DNA of 64,000 nucleotides from Homarus americanus. Lineage: Eukaryota; Arthropoda; Malacostraca; Decapoda; Nephropidae. The position numbers and the translations under genes were made by a program. Shown one piece after another: positions 53,330 through 64,000 of this stretch (position 1 is the stretch's first letter; each line of letters opens with the position of its first letter). The notes beneath the pieces were generated by a model, which searched no databases, was not told where the DNA came from, and saw nothing but the letters and a program-made list of their open reading frames with translations. The stretch covers positions 160,001 through 224,000 of the forward strand of contig NW_024751782.1 of assembly GCF_018991925.1 (NCBI RefSeq). The letters run 5' to 3'.

Positions 53330-54826
53330 GTTGTGTGGCTCACGTCACCCGTCTTATGACCGCTCTCACCTGCCCGTAAATCTCCAACAATTATTCATAA
53401 AACAATACAGGACGTCATTAGGCCTTTGAGTAATTGTTAATCTCCGCGTTGGGTGTTGGGAGGCGGCCATGAAGAAGCATCACCACCCCATAAACTCCTT
53501 CTGGGCACCAGCTCAAGAGGCTGTAACCGGAGAAGACCTCAATTTGGACTGCCATCATCACCTGCCTGAAGCCGCACACACCAAGAAGCAGCCGCCGCCG
53601 CCGCCGCCGCCTGCGTCTCCACCGCCGCCAATGTTGCCATCTCGTCGCTGCCACCGCCAGTGTTGTGCCGCCACCGTCATTACCAACGCCATCTCCTGTG
53701 ACAAGTTTCCAAGACAGCTCCGTACTTAGTCTCGGAGTGGGTGGTTGAAGCATCACGAAGACTTTCAGTCTCCCACGCTAATCACCCCAGTGTGTCCTGG
53801 AGCTAATTATCTCTTCATGGGAGACGACAAAGCTGACGAATGATGTCTGATGGTGGCGCAGGGAAGCGGCTGAGCTGTCATCATCCTCGGCTTCAGCTGT
53901 TGTGTGGGAGCGAGGAGGAGGAGGAAGCGGGTCCCGTGAGACACACAACTCGTGGTTATTACTAGTGATATTAACTGACTTTTACGGTGCTGTGATTACG
54001 TCTGTGTTCACGTGAGGAGTAACAGTAACTTACGGTTCTGTCTCACACAGGATTTATTTAATTGTGTGCTGGGAGTCGATTTTGTTTTTATTGTTGAAGT
54101 TTGTGTGTTTGTGTGTGAGTAAGTGTATGTCTTTTTTGTGTTTGTGTGTGTGTGTGTAAGTGTATCTGTCTTTGTTTGTGTTCAAGTGAGTCATGTGTCT
54201 GTGTTTAGGGTGAGTTATGAGCCTGTGTTTAGGGTGGTGTATGTGTCTGTATTTGGGGTGATGTATGTGTCAGTGTGTGTGAGTGAGTTATGTGTCTTTG
54301 TATTTATGGGTGTATGTCTTTGTTTGTGTGTGTGGGTATATGTGTGTTTGTATATGTACGCCTGGGTAAATATTCAAGGCGCTTGTGTATCTTACTCACT
54401 TAAGCACAATACCCCCCCCCCCAACTATATACTCTTGTCTGCCCCTCTCCACTTAAACGACGTCTTGTTGTCTACTCCTACAACAGCCTCTAGGTGCAGG
54501 GGGAGGCGGTATCACAGAACACATCTCGTAAGAGTTTAGGTCTCTCAACTTTTTAGCGCTGTTTTGACGTTTGTCTTTGTGGTACAGCATAAATTGTCAG
54601 TTAAAGTTCCCCTTTATCTTAAGTTTAGGGAAAATTTTAACGTAAGAACTTTTGAAAATCATGTTATAGGATCTCACGTATCTCTCGCTCGGTGAACACC
54701 AGGGAAGGGAACCTCACTTAACTATGAACAAGATGGTTCCGTAGCTCAGTGTCCCACGTAGATCATAACTCAGTCTGTAAGATAATAATATCTTTAGTAC
54801 CTTGACGAAAACATGTGATTAGTGTA
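53330..54826. other. Unique sequence, GC-rich then GT-rich
   Basis: After the GC-rich block, 54090-54370 is a degenerate GTGTGTCTGTGTTTAGGGTG repeat. A C-run lies at about 54412-54421. No further gene is seen. Confidence 0.5.
53469..53729 (+). CDS. Weak candidate: GC-rich open frame with CCG repeat
   Basis: ATG at 53469 in a good context (GCGGCCATGA) opens 86 codons to TAG. The first 43 residues (MKKHHHPINSFWAPAQ... to ...HTKK) are not repetitive. A CCG microsatellite then encodes a proline run, followed by a Cys/Arg-rich tail. The region to about 53940 is CpG-rich for this window, so it may instead be a CpG-rich promoter or 5' UTR. The minus strand is also open. No family is recognised. Confidence 0.2.
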   Translation: MKKHHHPINSFWAPAQEAVTGEDLNLDCHHHLPEAAHTKKQPPPPPPPASPPPPMLPSRRCHRQCCAATVITNAISCDKFPRQLRT

Positions 54827-55982
54827 AAATAATAATAATAATTAACGGTTTATTGAAAGAGCTTGGCAGCCAGAAGGCTGAAAATATACAGTTACATATT
54901 TAGGGAATGGGTTTCGAATTACAAATAATATACAAGTAACATAAGTGACACAAATAAGACATATAATAACTAGATGGGGAAAAGCTCAAACTACAGTTCA
55001 TTTCAACATAGTGACAGTGCAAGGAGTAGTGTTTACTGGGAGTGAATACACTGGTTTATTACAAGTTATTGATAATTTTTACAATGGTTGGGACTGGGCT
55101 GTTCTTATAGCGATCAGTTCGTGCACGTATGGGCTGGATGCGGTTGTGGTGTCGAACAGCAATTCCCGGACTAGGGATCTCAGGTGGTAGTAGGAGCCGG
55201 TGTCGAGGATGGTGTAGAAGCTTCTTACCAAATTTGCAGATGAGGTCGTGGTGATGGTCAGTGAGAGTCGAAAGGGTCAGTGTGTTGAGCGCTTCTTGAT
55301 ATGTGGAGTAGGAAGGGGAGAGAATAATCTTGCATGCCCTCTTTTGCACTTTTTCTAGGTGTTTACGTTGTGTGGCATTTAGGGAGGAAGACCAGGTGGG
55401 GGAGGCATAGGTGAGCTTGGGAAGTATGAATGTTGTGTAAACACTGAGGAGCTCGGTGCAGGAACTCCGAGGGACTTGAGTCGGCGGAGGAGGTGGAGAC
55501 GGAAACTGGAGGATTTGACAACTTCACTGACGTGTGGTTTCCAATTTAGTTTGTTGTCTATGGTGACGCCGAGGAGCTTCGTGGAATCTACAACCTGGAG
55601 TGTGTTCGGACCTAGAGTAATGGAAAGAGGTGGGACAATGTCGGAGGAGAGGTTGATGTGCATAACCATGGTCTTGGTATGGTTGATGGTGACATGGTTG
55701 TTGGTGGCCCAGTTTTGGAGACTGTTCAATAAATCCTGAAGGGCGGTATAGTTAGGGCAGAATTGTTGACGCTGATCCCAATGGTGGAGTCGTCGACATA
55801 TTTCCAGCGAGCAGGGGTTTCTCTTAGGGCATCATTGATGAGCACAAGGAAGCAGAGTGGTCCCATCTTGGTGCCTTGGGGGACGCCACAGGTGAGTGAC
55901 TGAAAGGTGGAGACAGCCCCTCGGAAGCGTACAGCTTGGCGTCGGTCACTGAGGAAGTCTGTAAGCCATGGTATAAGACTTC

Positions 55983-55984
<2 letters not shown>
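54827..55984 (-). mobile_element. CR1-like non-LTR retrotransposon, 5'-truncated copy 1
   Basis: The minus strand carries reverse transcriptase coding remains, a 3' UTR and a 3' tail of AAT units (54827-54842 on plus). The 3' UTR and tail are shared with the copy at 58665-59263, which proves a dispersed element. Its 5' end stops exactly at a GT microsatellite (55985-56045). Confidence 0.85.
55059..55984 (-). pseudogene. Broken LINE reverse transcriptase (C-terminal part)
   Basis: From 55984 downward the frame reads the RT core: LTDFLSDRRQ, then GVPQGTKMGP, then the catalytic KYVDDSTIG. A one-base slip at about 55760 moves the frame to LQNWATNNHVTINHTKT and KLLGVTIDNKLNWKPH (thumb and connection). 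A second slip at about 55445 moves it again to LLSVYTTFILPKLTYASP, then EKVQKRACKIIL, and ends near 55059. The order of motifs is that of CR1/Jockey-type non-LTR polymerases. The N-terminal RT, endonuclease and ORF1 are missing. Two frameshifts make it non-functional. Confidence 0.85.

Positions 55985-56045
<61 letters not shown>
55985..56045. repeat. (GT)n microsatellite
   Basis: About 30 GT units abutting LINE copy 1. Confidence 0.97.
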
Positions 56046-56048
<3 letters not shown>

Positions 56049-58502
56049 CATTCTATTTATACCTCTTCACAAAAATCATAATCATCCTCATTATTGTTGT
56101 GAAGGTCTATGAGGAAGCAATGTTATCAGCTCTCCTCTCTGGCAGCGCTCAAAACACATAGTTCACTCTCATGACACATAACAGACACATCCGCCCGTAT
56201 CTGATGTTTATTACTAATGATCACAGAAATATGAAAACACTCTAGCTCTCATCTCCAAACGTCGTCCCTCTCACGGGAATGATTTGCAAGGTAGGACAGT
56301 ATAGTGATAAGCGACGGAAGCTCTTAGAAGCATTTTCCCACAGTAAAGCTTCCGCAGAGTAGCCTTATGGTCGTAAGTAGCTAATACTTTATGTAATATT
56401 TGCCAGCGAAGAAAACACGCGAAGGCTTGCGAGTGAAAATAATCAGAACAAAAGAATAAAAGTTTGTCTTCGTGTTGTGGGAAGGTAAATCAGGCGTTAC
56501 GTCGGGTGAGGATAAGGGGCAAATTTCCGCCGTCGTTAAGGCCGGAACCTTTGTTGTTGTTAAGAGGAGGAAATTCGTTTATTTGTGTTAAGTTTTACAG
56601 TCGTAGTTCACAGCTCGTTTCATCTTATGTCCGAGGTACAGTTTATAGGCCAGGCGGGTACCTTTAACATGCTAGATGGTAACACTTTAAGACGAGGTAA
56701 ATCATGTTGGAACGTGGAGAAAAAATATGAGGAAGTGTAAGGTGTCGGTACATGTGGCTCCTGGAGTCGGGAAGACATTCAGATTAAGATACATAACAGT
56801 ATATATACACGCAAACACACACACACACTCACACACACACACACACTCACACACACACTTTACGTCACATCTGGCAGTCATCAGGAAGTTCCTCTCCGAG
56901 ATTTAAGGCTCATCTCTTAAGCGATAGTTGGATTAAAGTGATGGATGGTGAGAGAGGTGAATGAGGCGTGGTCACGGCGAGACATTTTGGAAAGGAGAGA
57001 GTTGGCCAATGTGAGAGATGGCTACGGAGACGGAGATGCACTATGGGAGTAAGAGATGACCAAGGGGATGGGCGACGGGAGGGTGAGAGGGAGGTTGTGT
57101 GGGAGTGATGATCGACTTAAACACAGAAGGTAAAGCCAAGGAAGAGGAGGAATTGTTGATCTATGACAACATCAAGATCAGAGATAGAGGAATGAGGTAA
57201 TAAGGGAGTCAGAGATTCTGGAGATGAAGGAATCAGTAGGATGGAGTTGAACGATGGTGTACAAAGAGAGATTGTGGAGGGTAAGTGACCTTGATGGTAA
57301 GACACCTCAGGGCTGAGAGATGTCGAATGAATTACGTAAAATGGAAGGAGAGAAATCAGTTAAGCAATAGTTAGGTTTTTAGTATCTCCCGAATAACTGA
57401 AATATTTCTTAGTTTCCAAAATTCATATAAAAAATGGCCTTATTTATCCCAGACACGTATTTAACTGCAGTACAATACGGTTGGGTTGTAAGATTTGCAA
57501 CTTTGATTTTTGGTTGCAATTCTGCTGAACAACCTCCACGAGAGAACTGTGGTGCATCAATTTTCTCCACTCATTTGCACGCACCTTTCTTGTTATCTTG
57601 GGTCGTCTGGGGATCTGGGTGTAGATGTTGCTCGTGTTTCAATATTTTAGTGGCAATGATTTGATGGGGAAACAGAATATACTGTATATAGAACCGTGAT
57701 TTTTTAAAGTACAGTCAATAATATCTGGAATTTAGTAACATGGGTTCTAAAAATTACATCATTACCGAAATTGTAGAGGAAAGAATTGTTGAAGTGAGAT
57801 GTGGTTTTGTGTCACGTTGACTATAGCTATCAAAACTGAAGGGAAAGAGAATGCGAGACTCACCAACTGATATAAACAGGAAGAAAGAGTCACTGTGACG
57901 GGGTAATTTTTGTCTTGTTTCCAAAGCTTAGACAAAAAACTAAAAAGAATAAAACCTGGAGCCTCGAAGTTTATATTAGTCCGGAAGCTTAGTGTTAATC
58001 CTTCTTTAAAATCAACAACTCGACCATAAGAGAAAGACTTGGTGGAGGGAGTGTGGTGAGGGTCATCCTGGGGGCGTGAAGGTGGTAAGGAACTCACGTA
58101 GATGTGTCACGCCCGCCTCCCTCGTTTGTTTGCTTACCCGAGCACCTTGGCCAACCCCTGACACCTCTTTCCCGCACACACTTATCTTCCTCTCCTTTAC
58201 TGTGTATTTCTTTCCCACTATCCTCCAGCCCTACCGCACCCACCCATCTCACCCTCCACCCCTCATCTACCATCCTTCTACCTACAGTACAATCTACCTA
58301 TCACCTTTTCCACTTCATCATCTTCGTTCCTATCCACCACCATCCTACATTCTCCCCCTTCACCGTCTCCGTCTCCCTCCCTTTCCCAACACTGGCGAGG
58401 AAAGGACGAGAGATTCTGTTTAGACATTTTGCCTGTTCAGTGATAATTATCTCCTGTTCACTAGGCGACACTGTAGATGGGTGATGCGTCATGGTGTAAA
58501 CT
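56046..58502. other. Unique sequence
   Basis: CA-rich tract at 56812-56859, G/A-rich 56935-57260 and a pyrimidine-rich stretch 58170-58390. A 111-codon minus open frame at 57762-58097 has no recognised family and no ATG. No gene is called. Confidence 0.45.
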
Positions 58503-58571
<69 letters not shown>

Positions 58572-58614
58572 TGACGTCATGTGTTGTGTCTCCTGTGTCG
58601 GGTTGTTTACGGTG

Positions 58615-58664
<50 letters not shown>
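58503..58664. repeat. Two (GT)n tracts
   Basis: 58503-58570 and 58618-58664, separated by 47 unique bases. The second abuts the AAT tail of LINE copy 2. Confidence 0.97.
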
Positions 58665-58668
<4 letters not shown>

Positions 58669-59263
58669 ATAATTATAATAATAATAATTATAATAATAAT
58701 AATTAACGATTTATTGAAAATATACAGTTACATAATTGGGGAATGGGTCACTTGATTGACAAATAACATACAAGTAACGTATAATAACTAGGTGGGGAGA
58801 AGGTAATACTACAGGGCATTTCATCATAGTGGCAGTGCAAAAAGGTAAGATTGACTGTGAGTGGACATACTGGTTGATTACGAGTTGTTGATGATTTTTA
58901 CAATGGTTGGGACTGGATTGTTCTTATAGCGGTCAGCACGTGCTCGTATAGGCTGGATGCGGTTGTGGTGTCGAACAGCAATTCGCGGACGAAGGATCTC
59001 GGATGGAAGTAGGAGCCGGTGTCGAGGATGATGCAGAAGCTTCTTACCAATTTGCAGATGAGGTCGTGGTGATGGTCAGAGAGAGCCAAGAGGGTCAGTG
59101 TGTTGAGCGCTTCTTGATATGTGGAGCAGGAAGGGGAGAGAATAATCTTGCATGCCCTCTTTTGCACTTTTTCTAGGTGTTTACGTTGTGTGACATTTAG
59201 GGAGGAAGACCAGGCAGGGGAGGCATTGATGAGCTTGGGAAACATGAATGTTGAGTAAGCACT
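58665..59263 (-). mobile_element. CR1-like non-LTR retrotransposon, 5'-truncated copy 2
   Basis: Collinear with the 3' half of copy 1 (matching 54827 to about 55430), with many substitutions and indels. The AAT-rich tail (58665-58705) joins one GT tract and the truncated 5' end joins another (59264-59282). Confidence 0.85.
58898..59263 (-). pseudogene. LINE reverse transcriptase C-terminal fragment, copy 2
   Basis: The minus frame reads FMFPKLINASPAWSSSLN, LEKVQKRACKIIL and YQEALNTLTL, matching copy 1. After DHHHDLICK it shifts frame relative to copy 1 and ends in an unrelated tail. The RT catalytic region is absent. Downstream in the alternative frame the copy 1 ending (RIQPI-type) can still be traced. 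Decayed and non-functional. Confidence 0.85.
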
Positions 59264-59625
59264 GTGTGTGTGTGTGTGTGTGCGCTTGCAGGCTAACAAG
59301 ACAGACTATAGCTCACCTGGTACTTCCTGCACTTCTCTCTGCCAACATTTCCCACCTGTAATAATAACAGACTGAGAACTTGATCACATGACCGCCAAAA
59401 CACCTGTCATTCATCACATGACTTAGTCCGGGTATTTGTAGTACTTTAAGTGTTACTGGGACAGGTTTGTTTAACTAACGAATAATTTTTCTTTCTACAT
59501 TTTTATTTCGTAACGCGCCTTAAGTGTACTAGGGAAAATATGGTGAGCGTGATAACACGGGATTTAGCTTATAGACACAAACGCCTTTCTCACTCGTGGT
59601 GTCTGTCTATCTGTCTGTCTGTGTG

Positions 59626-59694
<69 letters not shown>

Positions 59695-60148
59695 ACTCTC
59701 CTGTCGTAATGATGTTTTAATTTATTACTTATTTATTTATATTGTTGGTAACAAATATTGATAGTGTGCGACCTTCATTAAACAAACTCTATTACCTGGT
59801 GTACCGGTAATGAAGTGTATCTGTGTGTCACGCCATTCAAAATAATTAACTTAGTGAATTACTGAAAAAAATATATATATACTATTTATAAAATTATCTA
59901 CAAAATTAAATAAAAACGGAAACGCGCCAGAGATAAAATGTTTTAGTAAATATTATAAAAACAAATGTTTAAAGACATTGGAAAAGTGACCTAAAACCAA
60001 AAATATATAATTACAATGTATCCCTGTTATATCACACTATACATCTGTCACTGCATTACTGACTCCCTCGTCACCGGTATATATAACAGCTCAAGTAATA
60101 CTTCCGAGAGTGATCGCGGGACACTCCATCATGGCAGGATATTCGTGG

Positions 60149-60189
<41 letters not shown>

Positions 60190-60290
60190 TGTCACCCAGG
60201 CACTGAAACTATACAAGGTAAATGATGCAAGTTATTTACAGTAATGTCTTCAGGGTCAAACGTTTTGTACTGTGAGTTGGTATTGTTCTC
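59264..60290. other. Unique AT-rich sequence with GT tracts
   Basis: GT tracts at 59264-59282, 59629-59691 and 60149-60188; otherwise nothing recognised. Confidence 0.6.
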
Positions 60291-60515
60291 CCTTCTCCTC
60301 TACCCTTCCACTCCCCCCATCACCTTTTCTCTTCCCTTCACTCCCCCTCTTCTCCTTTACTCTTTTTCTGCCCCCTTGCTATTCCTCTTCCCCCTCACCC
60401 TTCATCTTCCTCCTCATCTAGCCCTTCCCCCTCATTCTTTCCCAGCCTACTCAACCTCCCCTAGCCTTCTCTCTCCTGACCCTCACCTTTCAATCCCTCT
60501 CCCCTTGCCGGTCCT
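60290..60515. other. Pyrimidine-rich tract
   Basis: Non-repetitive C/T-rich DNA; serves as the polypyrimidine tract of the candidate acceptor at 60517-60518. Confidence 0.7.
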
Positions 60516-60518
60516 CAG

Positions 60519-60711
60519 GGGGAAGCCGGGGCCCCATCCATCCATCACCTGGGCACTGCAGCGGATGGCCCACCAGACGCTCACCATGCACCTCTCCTCC
60601 CATCACCCTCGACAGCCACTGACTCCCACAACACAAAATTATGATGACTTGGTGAACGAAGAAGTCTACTCAGTGCAGGACTTAAGTGAGAGATATGACA
60701 AGAAGTGGTAG
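60519..60711 (+). CDS. Weak candidate exon after a long pyrimidine tract
   Basis: About 220 bases of C/T end in GGTCCTCAG. The following frame is open for 63 codons to TAG, beginning GKPGPHPSITWALQRM and ending SERYDKKW. The start recalls the C-strand of an Ig domain (G-x-P-x-P-x-I-x-W), but no F-strand cysteine motif follows. A donor-like GTGAGAG at 60686 would cut it short in phase 1. A stronger GTAAGTAAG at 60737 lies beyond the stop. The other frames close earlier. Confidence 0.25.
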
Positions 60712-61191
60712 AGGAGAGATAGGAGGAAAGGCGGTGTAAGTAAGAGATATGAGACTTAGAGATACAAACTTGTGTTATGGGCTTTAAAACTCAGTTTTTT
60801 TTTTAAGGGTGTTTGGATAGAATGTCACCAGATGATTGTTTTCCTCAGAATAAACTCCCACGGTTATAATAAAAGAAACTTTCCCTCAGTTCAAGTTTCC
60901 TTTACTGAAGAAGAAGTTTGGTTGAGATAGTTGCCTTGTGTTGGCTGGTCACACTTCACTAAACGTCACTTGAAGTCACTTGGATATTATTCTTTTCTAT
61001 ACTTGTTTTGTTTGTCTTTTTTTACTGTTTACTCTATAATTTCCTCACTTTTCTTATTCTTTATTCATACAGTCTTCTTCATCTTCTTCATCCGCCACAC
61101 ACACACACACCATCTCATAACCTGTCCTTGCTGTGTTTATCTATTGATTGTCATTAAATTGCTGACACGCCCTTCCTTGTCTTGTTTCCAG

Positions 61192-61434
61192 CGCTCCAAC
61201 ACCAACCAGTCCATAGCAGCTCCCCAACACCACAGTATACACCAACACCCTACACACCCCCACTTCCCTAACACCCTACACACCCCCACTTCCCCAACAC
61301 CCTACACACCCCCACTTCCCCAACACCCTACACACCCCCACTTCCCCAACACCCTACACACCCCCACTTCCCCAACACCCTACACACCAATACCTTATAC
61401 AGAATCACCTGGCCCGTACAGTGACGGGTGGTAG
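61192..61434 (+). CDS. Weak candidate exon, proline-rich, built on a 26-bp repeat
   Basis: A very good acceptor (CCTTGTCTTGTTTCCAG) is followed by an 80-codon open frame ending at TAG. The first 17 residues (RSNTNQSIAAPQHHSIH) are not repetitive. The middle is a 26-bp tandem repeat giving TLHTPTSPTPYTPPLP-type sequence, and the end is YTESPGPYSDGW. Because 26 is not a multiple of three, the peptide passes through all frames of the repeat. A second frame is open for 25 codons. Could be a genuine Pro/Thr-rich tail or chance. Confidence 0.25.
   Translation, partial: RSNTNQSIAAPQHHSIHQHPTHPHFPNTLHTPTSPTPYTPPLPQHPTHPHFPNTLHTPTSPTPYTPIPYTESPGPYSDGW
61236..61390. repeat. 26-bp CCCTACACACCCCCACTTCC minisatellite, about 6 copies
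   Basis: Near-perfect head-to-tail units. Confidence 0.95.
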
Positions 61435-62653
61435 GCTCGTGAAAGGGGGCAGCGTGTGGCACCACCAGAGAGCAGGTGCCACTGATGGTGAGAAAATTGG
61501 CACTTGAGCTATGGCTGATGACCCTGGAGGGAAGGTGTCATGTCACGGCGAGAGGCACGAGTACAGACCTTATCGTCTCCCGCCACAGTGTTCAGGTTAC
61601 CGTAGCCATAATTTAAATTGAAGAAATGTTTTCACCATTGAGAGATGTCGGACAGGGAGCGGTTTTTTTTCTTTTAACGTTATTGGTTTTCACGGGTTTT
61701 AAGAGGCAGCCGGTGTTGAGCTCTATACACTAAATATAATATATGTCATGTTTACAAATTTCTTCAAACAAGAAATTTTAATCACGAGAGAAAAATAATT
61801 TGGAATAATCGTAATATATATAAAGAAATTCTGCCTCTATTTTAACTACACGTCTCCACCTCCTCCTCCTCCTCCTCCTACTACTTCTCCTTCTCATCCT
61901 CCAAGTTTCCTATTTCCATCTTCTCTTTCCCTTTGATCTTCGGTGTTTGCTGCCTTCCCCCTCTCACTAAACCATTTCTATTTTCTATTATGTTTTGGGT
62001 GTGTGTAGTAAACGGCATCTCTCCTCTCATATTTCCTCTACGTCCTCCTTCTTGCTCTTAACCGAATTTCTCCCTGTTCTACTTAGTAATTTAATTTCTT
62101 CTTTCCCTCCTATTTCGTTTGTCTCTCCCTCTCTAGTTAATTTCTCTCTCATTTTCTTATCTTCCTTACCTTCCTCTTTCCCTATTTCCTTAACCATCTC
62201 TCATTTTTTCTCATCTTCATAACCTACCTTCTCCGTCCTCCTCCCCTCTATCTTTGCATTATCTTATTATGCTTCGCCCATATCCTTTTCTAAATCCTCT
62301 CTCGTATTTCCGTCTCTCCCCGTACTGTTGCCTCGCCTGCCACCTCCCTTCCTCCTCCTGACCATGATGGCGGGTCAATGTTGCCGCCTTTGTATATTTT
62401 CGCCTGGCTCTTCCTCCTACGGTGATTTATACAAGTGTGTGTGTCTATACAGGTATGGGTGCCACGCTGGGTTACTGGGTGCCAAACTAGGTTAATTGTG
62501 TGGGTGCCAAACTGAGTTACTGTTATGGGTGCCAATCTGGGTTACCGGGTGCTATCCTGGGGTACCGTACTTGTCTCTCTGTTAAAATGTTGGTTGTCGT
62601 GAGGGAAGTGGTAGTGATCATGGCATTGTTATGACTGGGATTAGAATAGTGAG
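61435..62653. other. Unique sequence with a short GGGTGCCAAACTGGGTTACT repeat
   Basis: Pyrimidine-rich 61855-62360; about five GGGTGCC...GTTAC units at 62457-62556. No gene supported. Confidence 0.55.
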
Positions 62654-62673
62654 ATGATAATGACGACGATGAC

Positions 62674-62708
<35 letters not shown>

Positions 62709-62714
62709 CGATGA
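62654..62714. repeat. (GAT)n / (GAC) microsatellite
   Basis: About 20 units, GAT with GAC interruptions. Confidence 0.95.
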
Positions 62715-63382
62715 GGGGTTACTTGGCTCAGGACACTCTCTCTATCGTGTTCACTTCACTGTTCCATTTTTCATTCCTCATATCGTTTTTTCTTTTTTTT
62801 TATAGCTATCTTCTTCCTCCTCCTAACTTTTACTCCTTCTTGCTTCTTCTCCTCTTTCTTCCTCTTATTAGTGCCTCGTCCCCTCCCCCCCCCCCTCATT
62901 ACGATGATCATCATTCTCTCACCATCTCCTCCTCCTCCTCCTCCTACTTCTTCCAACATTCTTATTTATTGTCCTACTTTTCTTCTTTCTCCTCCTCATC
63001 ATCATTATCCTAGTTTTTCTCTCCTTTCTCACCTTGAAGGCCCCCCCGCCCTCCTCACCCTGGTCTCCCCCCTCTCCCTCCTCACCCTGGTCTCCGCCCC
63101 TCTCCCTTTACCTCTGGCCCGTGAACATCATCTGTCAAACTCTGGGCGTCGTCATCTTGGTCAGTCTGGAAGAAACCCACCAGTGTTTCTTAACCCTCTC
63201 CTCCTGGTCTGTAGACGAGCCTCGGGGCGTCTTTTGTTGTGTTAAGAGATGTTAGTGCGTCTGTCTTTCCTCTATTTTTTTTGTTTCCCTCCATTTATTA
63301 AACCTCGCTTCTGATTTCTTCCTCTCTCTTTCCTCCACCTTCTAGTGAGCATTTTTTCCCTGGACCCATCTCCTCTACCCCC
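62715..63382. other. Pyrimidine-rich DNA and a short non-repetitive open frame
   Basis: After C/T-rich DNA, a plus frame at about 63090-63252 reads LSLYLWPVNIICQTLGVVIL and then EETHQCFLTL before a stop. It contains a membrane-like segment, but no convincing acceptor abuts it, so it is not called. Confidence 0.4.
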
Positions 63383-63865
63383 TACCCTTACCCCTGTCAT
63401 TATCCCTGCCTCTACCCTTGCCACGACCCCCTACCTCTACCCTTCCCACTACCCCCTACCTCTGGCCTTGCCACTACCCCTACCTCTACCATTGCCACTA
63501 CCCCCTACCTCTACCCTTGCCACTACCCCTTACCTCTACCCTTGCCACGACCCCTACCTCTACCCTAGCCTACTCCTACCTCTACCCTTCCCACTACCCC
63601 TACCTCTACCCTTGCCACCCCCTACCTCTACCTTGCCACTACCCCCCTACCTCTACCCTTGCCACGACCCCTACCTCTACCCTTGCCCTACCCCTACCTC
63701 TACCCTTGCACATTCCTACCTCTACCCCTTGCCGACCCCCCTACCTCACTTACTTTTCTCCCTACCTCTGCCTTCCACTCCCCTACCTCTACCCTTCCCT
63801 ACTCTCTACCTCTACCCTTGCCACTACCCCTACCTCTACCCTTGCCACTACCCCATTCCTCTATC
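63383..63865. repeat. 24-bp CCTCTACCCTTGCCACTACC minisatellite, about 20 copies
   Basis: Irregular units with CGACC and CTACC variants; the Pro/Leu/Thr/Tyr frame is repeat read-through. Confidence 0.95.
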
Positions 63866-63979
63866 CAAGTTATTACGACTACCCTTCTCACTCACCACTG
63901 CTACTGTCACTATCGTTATCCCTCCACTTCCTGTACGTCTCCTGTCCCCTACACCATTTCACCTAATGCCATTATCTAC

Positions 63980-64000
63980 CCTACTCACTCACTCACTCAC
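63980..64000. repeat. (TCAC)n tract running off the window
   Basis: At least four CACT units to the last base; length unknown. Confidence 0.8.

Noticed and set aside
54733..54780. GTTCCGTAGCTCAGTG resembling a tRNA A box
   Set aside because: No B box or cloverleaf partner strands downstream.
57762..58097. Minus-strand 111-codon frame
   Set aside because: Starts without ATG, lies in AT-rich DNA and shows no recognisable domain; length is within chance expectation for 64 kb.

Overview
This looks like nuclear DNA of an arthropod, most likely a decapod crustacean. The reasons are split, spliced exons with GT/AG borders, very dense micro- and minisatellites, pentameric TTAGG motifs (the usual arthropod telomere repeat) scattered internally, and decayed LINE and tRNA-derived SINE copies. 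The species cannot be fixed from the sequence. Nothing here is organised like a prokaryotic, viral or organellar genome.

Layout. Positions 1-8.5 kb are mostly tandem repeats: a CAC/CAT array, a 21-bp array, a roughly 510-bp GT tract, and 40-, 20- and 29-bp minisatellites. A candidate minus-strand terminal exon sits at 67-167. From 9.8 to 15.8 kb lies the only gene I can support well: two plus-strand exons (9791-9978 and 11586-11763) that together make one V-type immunoglobulin domain with matching intron phases. A possible last exon with a GPI-anchor-like tail is at 15609-15758. From 16 to 30 kb the sequence is mostly unique and non-coding, with 25-bp and 58-bp minisatellites, nested inverted repeats beside an LTR-like or promoter-like block (22.6-23.5 kb), and a palindromic MITE-like element (28.4-28.7 kb).

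From 30 to 46 kb many unrelated minisatellites follow one another, including a C/A-rich satellite of about 3.3 kb (40.4-43.7 kb); a tRNA-derived SINE joined to a TA tract lies at 39.5-39.9 kb. From 46 to 53 kb there is a second inverted-repeat element whose centre is eight TTAGG units, two exon-like segments (47089-47157, signal-peptide-like; 48508-48623, helix-rich), and two large minisatellites. From 53 to 64 kb there is a strong DNA hairpin, a GC-rich open frame, two frameshifted CR1-like LINE copies that end at GT microsatellites, and proline-rich exon-like segments near 60.5 and 61.2 kb.

Most long open frames in the window are read through stop-free repeats and are not genes. By rough hand tally a quarter to a third of the window is tandem repeat. 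The candidate exons cannot be assembled into complete genes, and several have incompatible phases, so they may belong to different transcripts whose other exons lie outside the window or were not recognised. I found no CRISPR array, rRNA or intact tRNA gene, and no operon-like system.
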